Program-made: the position numbers and the translations under genes
Notes under the pieces: generated by a model
Databases searched by the model: none
What the model saw: only the letters and a program-made list of their open reading frames with translations
Told to the model about the DNA's origin: nothing
Assembly: GCA_964542765.1 (NCBI GenBank)
Contig: CAZIVO010000001.1
Location: forward strand, 15,198-79,197
DNA: 64,000 nucleotides
Source: CAZIVO01 sp964542765
GTDB lineage: Bacteria; Planctomycetota; UBA1135; UBA2386
Direction of reading: 5' to 3'
Shown: positions 16,164 to 25,123 of the stretch, one piece after another
Layout of the letters: every line of letters begins with the position of its first letter
How positions within the stretch are numbered: position 1 is the first letter of the stretch

Positions 16164-17324
16164 GTGAACCGCAAGCTATCTTTTCTGCTCATGGTCAGCC
16201 TCGGCTCGACCCTCGTTGCCCAGGGTCAGATGACCACTCCGCCCGTCGGAGTCGACAAGGAAGGCAGCTACGACTGCATTGGCTTTGGCTGGAATCCTGC
16301 CATGACCCATCAGATCGTCGATGACTCGCACGCCAACGGTAAGAGCGTCGCGATCAAGCGGATTTCCTTCCGTCCCGATTACCGCAACCAGAATGCCATC
16401 GGTCGGACCTGGTCGAAGGTCACGGTCGAACTTGCGCATGCGGACTGGAGTTCGCTGGATGTCTTTCCGAGAACGGAAAACGGGGACGTCAAGCTCATGG
16501 ATCAGCCGGTTGTCGTCTTCGACAAGGAGTGGAGTTTCCCGGCGATGCAGGGCCTGCCGCCGCTCCGACCCGCTCCTTGGGGCGGTCCCAAGAACAGTGT
16601 TGGCTTCACCTTCTCCAAGCCTTGGGTCTACAACGGTAAGGACGCGATTTTCCTGCGCTTCAAGTTCAGTGGTGGCAAGGCCGACAACAACCAACCCTGG
16701 AAGGCCAACCAGTCGGGCTTCGAGTATTTTCTGGATTCGATGCCGCACGCGGACTGGAGGGTCACCGATCTTTATGGCGCGGGCTACGGCAAGGGTAAGG
16801 GCAAGAGCGGCAGCAAGATTTGCTATGACTCTTCCTTCGTCAGTGCCAAGGCTCCTGGATATCTCAAAGCTTGGTTGAGGACGCCGGGCGGCCGGGTCAA
16901 GTTCGGTATGCAGACTTCATACACGGCGCCCAAGGGATCCGTATTGATCGCCCTGGGAACGAAGGGCAACGCCAAGGGATTCGACCTCGCCACGGGTTGC
17001 ACGGGCCTGTTCGTCGATCCTACCGGCCCCTTTGCGGGCGTGGTGCTGGCGGCACCGAACAATGCCAAGGGCATACAGAGCGCCTCATGGGACTTCCCCT
17101 GGAAGGTGTGGATGACCGACCTCTGGGTGCAGGCGGGCTGGGCCGACTCGAAGACAAGTCGCCTGCGCTTGACCGAGTCCTACCGGTTCTCGATCAACAC
17201 GCCCCAGCGGGCACGGGTCATGGCCACGGTCACCGACCCGGGTGGAGGCAAGAAGGACGAGGAAGTGCTCTTCCCGTGGTCCTTCGCGCCCAAGTACATC
17301 CCCTACATTCGCTACGAATACTGA
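16164..17324 (+). CDS. Exported protein with divergent recurrent C-terminal module
   Basis: A 386-residue exported protein with a signal peptide over about residues 1-19 (GTG start, AAGGA nine bases upstream). Residues 25-240 are a beta-rich domain (VAIKRISFRPDYRNQN, WSKVTVELAHADWSSLD, FLRFKFSGG) that I do not recognise. From about 255 the pattern (IALGTKGNAKG, DLATGCTGLFVDP, ...VQAGW) resembles a divergent copy of the recurrent module seen in neighbouring exported proteins. It then ends in an added Tyr/Pro-rich tail. No catalytic motif is visible. A GC-rich hairpin follows downstream. Confidence 0.72.
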   Translation: MNRKLSFLLMVSLGSTLVAQGQMTTPPVGVDKEGSYDCIGFGWNPAMTHQIVDDSHANGKSVAIKRISFRPDYRNQNAIGRTWSKVTVELAHADWSSLDVFPRTENGDVKLMDQPVVVFDKEWSFPAMQGLPPLRPAPWGGPKNSVGFTFSKPWVYNGKDAIFLRFKFSGGKADNNQPWKANQSGFEYFLDSMPHADWRVTDLYGAGYGKGKGKSGSKICYDSSFVSAKAPGYLKAWLRTPGGRVKFGMQTSYTAPKGSVLIALGTKGNAKGFDLATGCTGLFVDPTGPFAGVVLAAPNNAKGIQSASWDFPWKVWMTDLWVQAGWADSKTSRLRLTESYRFSINTPQRARVMATVTDPGGGKKDEEVLFPWSFAPKYIPYIRYEY

Positions 17325-17342
17325 GCCCGGACTGATGGGATA

Positions 17343-17368
17343 GGCGTCGCCGTTGGTTCGGCGACGCC
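17343..17368 (+). terminator. GC-rich hairpin, possible terminator
   Basis: A perfect 10-bp stem (17343-17352 with 17359-17368) with a 6-base loop lies 19 bases after the preceding stop. No T-tract follows, so termination is uncertain. Confidence 0.45.
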
Positions 17369-17461
17369 GGTCCGAAGGGCTTCGTGGCGATTGTTTCAAC
17401 GACCGGCGGCATCTGGTCGGTTGGCCTACTTTCCCGGCATCCGGTGAGGGGCGGAAAAATC

Positions 17462-17474
17462 GGCTACATTGAAG
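17462..17474 (+). promoter_or_regulatory. Second copy of the 13-mer promoter-like motif
   Basis: Identical to 16073-16085 and placed 59 bases before the GTG at 17534 of the di-heme cytochrome gene. Both copies precede exported-protein genes, on the same strand. Confidence 0.35.
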
Positions 17475-17533
17475 CCAAGCCGTGTCGTGAATATCGGCTC
17501 CCCCATACGTTGCGACTACCGAGAGGATTGATC

Positions 17534-20302
17534 GTGCTGGATCGCGTTGCCTGGATTGCATCAGCTTGCCTGTTGAGCGTGGGCTTGCTCGGTCCGAGCG
17601 TCTTGGCACAGGGTTATCCCTACTTTGAAAGTCCGCAAGCGCATCCGATCGCGATTTCTGCAGATGGCCAGCGACTCTACGCTGTCAACACGCCCGACCA
17701 TCGATTGGCTGTCTATTCGCTGGCGCTACCGACGGCCCCTGTCTTGATCCGGGAAATCCCCGTTGGCCTCGAGCCGGTATCGGTTGCTGTGCGTTCGCAA
17801 AACGAAGTATGGGTGGTCAACCATGTTTCCGACTCGGTCAGCGTGGTGGATGTCTCTCGCGGCATTGTCGTCGACACGGTTCGAGTCAGAGATGAGCCCG
17901 GCGACATCGTGTTTGCCGGTGATCCGCAGCGAGCTTTCGTTTCATCGATGACCAAGCGGCGAGTTGTCGTGATCGATCCGATGACACGTTCGACGACCTC
18001 TATTCGCGTGTTCGGCGATGACCCGAGAGCTCTGCTGGCGAGTGCCGACGGCAAGACAGTTTGGGTTGCGATCACGAGGTCAGGGAACAAGACGACGATC
18101 GTTCCCCATACGATGGCGCCGCCACCGCCGAAGCCCACAAACCCTGCGCTGCCGCCGGCACCGCAGCAGGGCATCATCGTCGATGCTGATGACCCAGCGT
18201 GGAAATCGAAGTTGAACGTGAAGCTTCCCGACTACGACGTTGTCGAGATCGACACGATGACTCTGAGCGTTCGTCGTAACTATTCAGGTGTGGGAACGAA
18301 CTTGTTCAATCTGGCGTTGCGTCCGGGAAGCGACGAGATCTGGGTTGCCAACACGCATTCACGAAACCGTGTTCGCTTTGAACCAGTGATCCGAGCCCAT
18401 GCCACAGACAGTCAGGTTACGCGAATCACGACGGGTTCGAACCCGACAGTCACGCCTGTCAATCTCAATCCCGGCATCGACTACAGCAAGTTGCCCAATC
18501 CCGTGGCCTTGTCTTCTGCATTGGCACAGCCCACGGACATCGTCTTCGATGCCACCGGTAAGGTCGCGTATGTTGCTGCTTTCGGAACGGACAGGATTGG
18601 CGTCATCGATGCCAGCGGCAAGGTGACCGCGCTCATCGAGGTCGGCGATACGCCGGGCACCAAGGTTGCTCCGCGCACCAAGCGTGGTCCTCGAGGACTG
18701 GCCTTGCATCCGAGCAAGCCGGTGCTCTACGTCCTCAATCGCCTGTCCAACAGCATCTCTCTCGTGGACACAGCGCAGAACAGGGTTGTTTCGGAGATCG
18801 GGATGTTCGATCCAACGCCGAAGCAGATTCGCGAAGGCCGCGGCTTCCTGTTCGACGCCAAGCTCTCGGGCGCCGGCACCATGTCTTGCGCCTCCTGTCA
18901 TATCGACGCTCGCACCGATGGGCTTGCATGGGATCTGGGCGATCCCGGCGGACAGATGTTCAGCAACGGCACTCCGAACAAGCTTCACCCCATGAAGGGG
19001 GCCTTGCTCACGCAAACCCTGCAGGGCTTCAAGGGCGAGCGGATATTCCACTGGCGAGCGGACCGACCGGGCCTCGCCACCTTCAACCCTGCTTTCGACG
19101 GACTGATGGGAGGGCAGGTGCTCAACGCTGCCGATCTTGCGACCTTCGTGGCTTACATGCAGGACATCTCCTTCATGCCGAATCCAAATCGACAGATGGA
19201 TGACACCCTGTCCAATGATCCAGTGGGGGCGAGCGCGCGGGATGGTGAGGTTCTCTTCAACACCAGGGACAATGTTGGCAGGGAGGGAAACCTGCAATTC
19301 AAATGTGTGGGTTGCCATACCAACGTCTCGGGGTCCGGCTCGTTTGGCTTTACCGGCTTGATCGGCCAGCAGACCAAGGTTGCCCAGTTGCGAGGTCTCT
19401 ACAAGCGCACTGGCCGGGCGATATCGGCATCCGGTCGAACTGCAGGTTTCGGTTTTGGAGCCGATGGCTCCAAGGATGATCTGACAGGATTCCTCTCCTC
19501 GACTTCTCGCTTTACCGCGCAATTGACAGCAAACGAGAAGAAGGCGATCGAACGCTTTTTGCTGGCGTTCCCGACCGGGAACGCGCCAACCGTTGGCTAT
19601 TCACGCACGGTGACGGCGGCGAATATCGGCAGTATAGATGTGACCAACGACCTGACCTTGCTGATGTCACAAGCCGACGCTGGAAAGTGCGATCTGGTTG
19701 TCAAGGGATCCCTCCGTGGCCAGCCAGTGGGCCTCTCCTATGACAGATTGACCAAGCGGTTCCTTCGTGATCGCAAGACCTTGCCAGCCATGGCGATCAC
19801 CGAGCTGGCGGTGGAGGTGGTGAGGAAGGGCGCTGTGCTGACCTTCATGGGTGCGCCGCTGGGGACAGGTCGGCAACTGGGCATCGACCGTGATGGCAAT
19901 GGCATCCTGGATGGCGATGAGGGCATTCTCCGCTACGGCGACCCGACACCCGTTTGCGCGACCGTGTTGCGGACCGAAGCGAACCAAAGGCCTCGGATTG
20001 GCGAAAAGAGTTTTGCTCTCATCATTGCTGGTTCGCCGGCCAGAAGCAGCGGCTGGCTGTCCCTGTCGAGAAAACGAACCAATGCGAGGGTCGTCGACCT
20101 GGATCTGCTGATCGATCTGGCAGCGGGGGTCACCTTTTCGGTCCGCGCCGACTCCCGGGGCGAGGCGATCGTGTCCCTGCCCTTACCCGATACCAGAAAG
20201 CTGGTTGGTGCCAGGTTGCGCGCGCAGGGAATCATGCTTGCGCCTTGCGGCCGGTTGAAAGCGGCGGCTTCGGCCGGACTCGAGTTGACGCCGCGGCGGT
20301 GA
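17534..20302 (+). CDS. Exported YncE-like beta-propeller / di-heme cytochrome c protein
   Basis: A 922-residue exported protein. After a signal peptide (about residues 5-25), residues about 30-430 form a YncE-type propeller with repeats such as LYAVNTPDHRLAVYSL, VWVVNHVSDSVSVVDV and LYVLNRLSNSISLVDT. Two CxxCH heme sites follow, CASCH near 452 and CVGCH near 590, as in the di-heme peroxidase/MauG-like group. The segment DRDGNGILDGDE is a calcium-type loop. The last 110 residues are the recurrent C-terminal module. It probably transfers electrons or oxidises a substrate outside the cytoplasm; the substrate is unknown. The GTG start is chosen for the signal peptide and the AGAGG 7 bases upstream. 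Confidence 0.85.
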   Translation: MLDRVAWIASACLLSVGLLGPSVLAQGYPYFESPQAHPIAISADGQRLYAVNTPDHRLAVYSLALPTAPVLIREIPVGLEPVSVAVRSQNEVWVVNHVSDSVSVVDVSRGIVVDTVRVRDEPGDIVFAGDPQRAFVSSMTKRRVVVIDPMTRSTTSIRVFGDDPRALLASADGKTVWVAITRSGNKTTIVPHTMAPPPPKPTNPALPPAPQQGIIVDADDPAWKSKLNVKLPDYDVVEIDTMTLSVRRNYSGVGTNLFNLALRPGSDEIWVANTHSRNRVRFEPVIRAHATDSQVTRITTGSNPTVTPVNLNPGIDYSKLPNPVALSSALAQPTDIVFDATGKVAYVAAFGTDRIGVIDASGKVTALIEVGDTPGTKVAPRTKRGPRGLALHPSKPVLYVLNRLSNSISLVDTAQNRVVSEIGMFDPTPKQIREGRGFLFDAKLSGAGTMSCASCHIDARTDGLAWDLGDPGGQMFSNGTPNKLHPMKGALLTQTLQGFKGERIFHWRADRPGLATFNPAFDGLMGGQVLNAADLATFVAYMQDISFMPNPNRQMDDTLSNDPVGASARDGEVLFNTRDNVGREGNLQFKCVGCHTNVSGSGSFGFTGLIGQQTKVAQLRGLYKRTGRAISASGRTAGFGFGADGSKDDLTGFLSSTSRFTAQLTANEKKAIERFLLAFPTGNAPTVGYSRTVTAANIGSIDVTNDLTLLMSQADAGKCDLVVKGSLRGQPVGLSYDRLTKRFLRDRKTLPAMAITELAVEVVRKGAVLTFMGAPLGTGRQLGIDRDGNGILDGDEGILRYGDPTPVCATVLRTEANQRPRIGEKSFALIIAGSPARSSGWLSLSRKRTNARVVDLDLLIDLAAGVTFSVRADSRGEAIVSLPLPDTRKLVGARLRAQGIMLAPCGRLKAAASAGLELTPRR

Positions 20303-20336
20303 AAGGCGGTCTCGGATGCGACTCGTTTCAGATCGG

Positions 20337-22166
20337 CTAGGGGAAGATGAACCGCACCGCCTTTGAGCTCGCCGGGACCGCTACCGGCCCCTTCAGATCG
20401 AGCAGAAAGTGTGCGAGATAGCCCGGGGTTCCCTTGAGGCGTTTCACCTTTGGCAGGGGCAAGCGCAGCCCGCGCAGTCCGGTGGTGCCGATCACGCCGA
20501 CGAAGCCGGGTAACTCCAGGCTCAAGCTGAGCAGTGGGTCGTAATTGAGGGGGATGGAGGTTGGTCCGATGCGGATGCCGGGCGAACTGCCGAACGACAT
20601 GCCGATGGCGTGGTTCGTGTTCTTGTTCGACAGGCCTGCTGCGAAGAGATGAAGTGCGATTCCTCCTGGGTCGGTGGCTTCGAGAGTTTCGATTCCGGCT
20701 CGGATCGGATGAGTGGTGGCATCGGCCGCATTGGCCTTGCCGGGCGTGCCCTTGTCGCCAGCAGTGCCGAAGGATGTCACCGCGGTTTTGAAGTTGGCGG
20801 CCGTGGGCGGGGCTTCCAGATCGATGCGCTCCGCGGTCTTACCACTGCTACCAGGAAAGCCGGTGCTGTAGGAAAGGGTTTCGATCGAGCTTGCGTTATT
20901 GCGCAGGGTCAGCGAGTCCTTCGTGTTGTTCAGCGCAAAGGCTCCTGATGGCCAGGTGTGGCTGAAGGGGATGCCGCCATTGCTTGTGGAGTCTCCATCT
21001 TGAGCCAGCAGGAGTCGTTGGCCGGGAAGGATGCGATAGGGAGCGGTCACCGTGAAGGATCCCGACCCGGAGGTGATGATGAGACCGTCGAGGTTCAAGG
21101 GTCCGCCGGAGCGGTTGAAGACCTCGATGAATTCGCCCGAGGAGGTGGAGGGCGTCCGGTGCAGTTCCGAGATCACCAGATCGCCAGGTCCGGGACGGTT
21201 TCCCGAGGCTTCGTCGGTATAGAGTTCGACGCTTTCGCCGGTCACGGTCTCGATGCGGTAACGCCACCCATCGGTTTTCAGGGTCAGGTGGCCCCGCGCA
21301 TTGGTGTAACCGCGGTGGCGGAGACCCCCGTTCGTGCTGAGAATCAGCGGTGAGCGCCCCCCCGATGTCAGCCGCGATAAGACGTCTTTTTGAGGTGACT
21401 GTTGGCTGTTGTTGTTGGGCACCGAGACGACGGCCACTTCGGGTGACAGGTACCGAACCAGATTGGCATTTGTCGCGTCCGAGATGCCATGGTGATTGGC
21501 GTGATAGACATCGATGTCACCGCAAGCCTTGGCCACAGGACTTTCCATGTCATAGGTTTTATTTTTGGCTCCGCCGGTCAGATCGCCACCGAGCCATAGC
21601 GAGAAATCACCGTACTCCACCTTCAGCACGATCGATGCCGAGTTCTCGTAGTTGCCGGTGCCGGTGATCTTTTGCTGGCCGACACCAAGAACGAAGCCAT
21701 CACGCGCGATCACCGTGGCCTTGGCACCGCCGCCCAGGTCGAAGACTTGACCGGGTGTGACCGTCTTGCGCTTGTTTTGCGCGGCCGCAGTGTATTTTTG
21801 GTACGAACTGTTACTGGGTGCCGATCGGGTGCCCCGGTCCCAGACCTCGGTCGTTGGCATGGCATTGATGACCTCGGGGATGCCGCCGATATGGTCGGAG
21901 TGGTAGTGGCTGGCGACGAACCAATCGATCTTCGTGGCACCCAGAGCCTTCAGCTTGGGAAGCATCGCGCGGGTCCCCATCTGGGGGTAGCCCGCATCGA
22001 AGACCATGACCTTGCCGGTGGGGCCGATGATGATGGTACCGTCACCCCAGGAAACCACATTGACGAAGACCACGGTGAGCCCCTTGGGCGGCTGGGTAGG
22101 GTCGCCCGAAGGACCCTGCGCGAAGAGGGTGGATGTGGCGAGGAGAGCAAAGGCGAGGCGAAGCAT
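20337..22166 (-). CDS. Exported metallo-beta-lactamase / lamin-tail protein with recurrent C-terminal module
   Basis: A 609-residue exported protein with a signal peptide over residues 1-17. Residues about 30-285 are a metallo-beta-lactamase fold of the ComEC type, with the metal motif HYHSDH at 87-92, a further metal-type segment LWLGGDL and the YHANHHG motif. Residues about 325-430 are a lamin-tail domain (VISELHRTP...FIEVFNRS...LLLAQDGDS). The C-terminal 110 residues carry the recurrent module. The hydrolase resembles secreted nuclease or phosphodiesterase relatives of ComEC, so extracellular DNA is a possible substrate. That is inference. It converges on the cytochrome gene. Confidence 0.85.
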   Translation of the reverse strand: MLRLAFALLATSTLFAQGPSGDPTQPPKGLTVVFVNVVSWGDGTIIIGPTGKVMVFDAGYPQMGTRAMLPKLKALGATKIDWFVASHYHSDHIGGIPEVINAMPTTEVWDRGTRSAPSNSSYQKYTAAAQNKRKTVTPGQVFDLGGGAKATVIARDGFVLGVGQQKITGTGNYENSASIVLKVEYGDFSLWLGGDLTGGAKNKTYDMESPVAKACGDIDVYHANHHGISDATNANLVRYLSPEVAVVSVPNNNSQQSPQKDVLSRLTSGGRSPLILSTNGGLRHRGYTNARGHLTLKTDGWRYRIETVTGESVELYTDEASGNRPGPGDLVISELHRTPSTSSGEFIEVFNRSGGPLNLDGLIITSGSGSFTVTAPYRILPGQRLLLAQDGDSTSNGGIPFSHTWPSGAFALNNTKDSLTLRNNASSIETLSYSTGFPGSSGKTAERIDLEAPPTAANFKTAVTSFGTAGDKGTPGKANAADATTHPIRAGIETLEATDPGGIALHLFAAGLSNKNTNHAIGMSFGSSPGIRIGPTSIPLNYDPLLSLSLELPGFVGVIGTTGLRGLRLPLPKVKRLKGTPGYLAHFLLDLKGPVAVPASSKAVRFIFP

Positions 22167-22252
22167 GGCGGTCAGTATAGCCGCCGATGTCACGGGCCGT
22201 TGCCTTGGCGCCCCCGCGGCCCTGATATGGCCCGGACACCGGCTCGGGAAGG

Positions 22253-23428
22253 CTATTCCTGTGCGGGAGCCGGGAGAGATTCTCCGGGGCGGTAGCGGAT
22301 CGCGTGGGCGAAGATGTAGTTCATCATCGGCAAGCCGAGCACGAGGCCCCAGATGCCGAAGATCTTGCCGCCGACGGTCAGGATGGCGAGGACCAGAACC
22401 GGGTTCATCCGCAGATGATGGCCGTAGATGTTCGGGTTCAAGAAGTAGGTTTCGACGAAGTGGACGACCAGGATCAGGATGATGCACGCGAGCATCAACC
22501 CCGGGCCTGAGAGCATCATCTCCGGCCCCGAAGTCTGTAGAGCCACCAAGCAGATGGGTGTGGAACTGATGAAGACCCCGGCGACCGGGATGAAACTGCA
22601 GAAGAAGACGATCGTTGCCAGCACGACGATGTTCGGGATTCCCAGGATCGCCAGTCCGACCGAGGTCAGGGCCGTATTGACCAGGGCGATCAGGAACTGC
22701 GCTTCCAGCGCGCGGCCGAGCATGGTGCCGAAGTGCTGGACGCTCTCGGCAACCTCGTTGTAGATCCAGCCAATCTTGGTTTTTGCGAGGGCTTGGGTTG
22801 CACGCGTCAGCTTCTTCAGATCCAAGACGATCAGGAAGGAAAACAGCAGGGACAGGAAGAAAGCCGAGCCAATCGCGATGAGCGGCATGCCGATGTTTTG
22901 CAGGATGGCCAGCACGCTGTCGAGGCTGCGCTTGCCCTCGATTGCGTCACCACCTTCGCCGGGTTGACTCCCGGCTACGCTGTCACCTTCGCCGGTGTTG
23001 AGCAGCGCGCTGATACCTTGCTCGGTGCTGAAGTCAGCGGGGATAGGCACCCCCCAGTCGGTGGCGACATCCTTGAAGGTGTCGTCCAGGTTTCCGAGGT
23101 AGGTCTTGTAGTTCTTGGCGAGGTTGACGGCCTGATCTTGAATATGAGGCACGACGAAGAAACCGGTTCCGGTCAGGATGCCGGTGAAAAGAAGGAAGAC
23201 CAGCACCACGCGCACCATGCGGCTGGCGATCCAGCGACTCAGCTTGTCGACTCCATGTGCCTGGATATAGGCGAAGACGAAGGTCAGGAAGACGAGCAGG
23301 AAGAAGGCGCGCAGGATGTAGATGATGGCAGCGATCGAACCCCACACGAAGGTCAGGGTTCCGATGCGGAAGATCCGGTCCCAGGGTGCGGGTAAGGGTT
23401 TCAGTGGTGGCTCGGGATGGCTGGCCAT
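22253..23428 (-). CDS. AI-2E family (PerM/YdiK-like) membrane protein
   Basis: A 391-residue protein with about eight hydrophobic helices and the long soluble region between helices 3 and 4 typical of the AI-2E exporter family. Conserved features include FAYIQAHGVDKLSRW after helix 2 and the C-terminal GHHLRMNPVLVLAILTVGGKIFGIWGLVLGLPM, diagnostic of the family. Members are variously linked to ion antiport or autoinducer-2 export; the substrate here cannot be predicted. The soluble loop is Gly/Glu/Asp-rich (residues about 145-165). Confidence 0.9.
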   Translation of the reverse strand: MASHPEPPLKPLPAPWDRIFRIGTLTFVWGSIAAIIYILRAFFLLVFLTFVFAYIQAHGVDKLSRWIASRMVRVVLVFLLFTGILTGTGFFVVPHIQDQAVNLAKNYKTYLGNLDDTFKDVATDWGVPIPADFSTEQGISALLNTGEGDSVAGSQPGEGGDAIEGKRSLDSVLAILQNIGMPLIAIGSAFFLSLLFSFLIVLDLKKLTRATQALAKTKIGWIYNEVAESVQHFGTMLGRALEAQFLIALVNTALTSVGLAILGIPNIVVLATIVFFCSFIPVAGVFISSTPICLVALQTSGPEMMLSGPGLMLACIILILVVHFVETYFLNPNIYGHHLRMNPVLVLAILTVGGKIFGIWGLVLGLPMMNYIFAHAIRYRPGESLPAPAQE

Positions 23429-23753
23429 GGTCTTCTTGTAACCCTTGCGGGGTTGGCTGCCAGCCTTCTGCTCAGGATGTGTTTCTCGCGTCAGGCCCGG
23501 CCCCCGTCACAGCAACTCTCGGGCTTGTCAGTGGCTGAGCCTGGCCCGGTCGATACCGGCAGGAAAAGCCCCCGGTAGGGCGGTTGCTGCAATCTTCGGC
23601 AAGCTGTTGGTCGCGAGTCAGGTTTTGCGGCATCTCGAAGGGTTGCCCCAGGAGCTTGAACCCGGGATCAAAAAGCTGTCGTTTGTCAGAGCTTCTGAGC
23701 CTCTTTTCCGAGGCGGCTCCGACCCAACCGCTTTCGGCGATACCCTCTTTGCC
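23429..23753. other. Intergenic region between divergent genes
   Basis: A 325-base stretch between the start of the AI-2E family gene and the phosphatase-superfamily gene, which point away from each other. It should contain both promoters. I could not pick convincing -35/-10 pairs, and open frames here are unlike their neighbours in codon use. Confidence 0.5.
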
Positions 23754-25112
23754 ATGAAACTCCTGGTTCTCGACGTCGTTGGCTTGCGCTGGAAGGATCT
23801 GGCATTGGCCCCGGGTCTGCGTGGGCTTGGCGACGAGGGCTTTGCGGCTCCCATGACCACGGTCTTCCCGGCGGTCACCTGCACGGTCCAGGGGAGCTGG
23901 CTTACCGGCGCGTGGCCATCCGACCACGGCATCGTCGGAAATGGCTGGTACTTCCGTGATCTGGCGCAGGCGTGGTTGTGGCGCCAGTCGAACCATCTCG
24001 TTCAGGGAGAGAAGTTCTACGAGATCGCGGCGGCGCAAGACCCCGAGTTTTCCTGCGCCAAGATTTTTTGGTGGTGGAACATGTATGCGCAGGTGGACTG
24101 GAGCGTCACGCCGCGGCCTGAATACCACGCCGATGGTCTGAAGAAGCCAGGTCTGTATTCGCATCCCCAGGACCTCCAGAGCCAACTCCAGGAACGTCAT
24201 GGCCCGTTCCCGCTGTTCAACTTCTGGGGCCCGGCTGCTGACCTTCGCTCAACACGATGGATTGCTGATGCGGCGATCACCGTCATCGAGGAGCAGGACC
24301 CATCCGTTGCTCTGGTGTACTTGCCGCATCTCGACTACGACCATCAACGCTATGGCCCCGATGACCCTCGCTCACGGGCTGCGGTGGCCGATGTCGATCG
24401 AGAGGCGATGCGGGTGGTTGCGGCGGCGCGAGCTCGCGGCGCCGAGATCATGGTGATGTCGGAATATGGGATCGAGAAGGCGCCTGTGCCGGTCATGATC
24501 AACAGGGTCTTGCACGATGCGGGTCTTCTGCGGGTCCAAGAAACCGGTCATGGGCAACTGCTCGATTATGGCGCCTGCAGTGCCTTCGCCGTTGTCGATC
24601 ACCAAGTTGCGCATGTGTATGTCGCCAGCCCGGCGGACCTTTCGAGGACGCGAGAGCTCCTCGAGAAATTGCCAGGGGTGGAGCGGGTGCTCGATCGTGA
24701 GCAGCAAGCGGAGCTCCACATCGACCACGAGCGGAGCGGTGAGCTGGTCTGTATCGCCGAGCCGGGTTGCTGGTTCGCCTATCACTACTGGCTGGACGAG
24801 GATCGTCGCCCCGATTTTGCTACGACCGTCGATATTCACCGTAAGCCCGGCTATGACCCGACCGAGTTGTTCATCGATCCGAAGATCAGCTTTCCGAAGG
24901 CCAAGATCGCCGGCGCACTCTTGCGCAAGAAGCTCGGTTTTCGGTATCTGATGGACGTGATCTCGACGGATCCGACCCTCGTCCAGGGATCGCATGGCCG
25001 TCTGTTCGAGGACCCCGATGAGGGGCCTGTTTATCTGTGTTCGAGCGGTGCTTCCGGGGCGGACAGTGTCCACGCCACCGAGGTCCACGGCCGTATTCTC
25101 GATCTTCTCTGA
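23754..25112 (+). CDS. Alkaline phosphatase superfamily protein (nucleotide pyrophosphatase-like)
   Basis: A 452-residue protein without a signal peptide. It matches the type I phosphodiesterase/nucleotide pyrophosphatase layout: LLVLDVVGLRW at the N-terminus supplies the first metal aspartate, the nucleophile region is MTTVFPAVTCTVQGSWLTG, and the later metal sites are in YLPHLDYDHQRYG and MSEYGIEKAPV. These enzymes hydrolyse phosphodiesters or pyrophosphates using two metal ions. The nucleophile is probably the Thr of FPAVTCT. The ATG at 23754 is chosen because the superfamily fold starts there. The actual substrate is unknown. Confidence 0.85.
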   Translation: MKLLVLDVVGLRWKDLALAPGLRGLGDEGFAAPMTTVFPAVTCTVQGSWLTGAWPSDHGIVGNGWYFRDLAQAWLWRQSNHLVQGEKFYEIAAAQDPEFSCAKIFWWWNMYAQVDWSVTPRPEYHADGLKKPGLYSHPQDLQSQLQERHGPFPLFNFWGPAADLRSTRWIADAAITVIEEQDPSVALVYLPHLDYDHQRYGPDDPRSRAAVADVDREAMRVVAAARARGAEIMVMSEYGIEKAPVPVMINRVLHDAGLLRVQETGHGQLLDYGACSAFAVVDHQVAHVYVASPADLSRTRELLEKLPGVERVLDREQQAELHIDHERSGELVCIAEPGCWFAYHYWLDEDRRPDFATTVDIHRKPGYDPTELFIDPKISFPKAKIAGALLRKKLGFRYLMDVISTDPTLVQGSHGRLFEDPDEGPVYLCSSGASGADSVHATEVHGRILDLL

Positions 25113-25123
25113 GAAATACGGCC

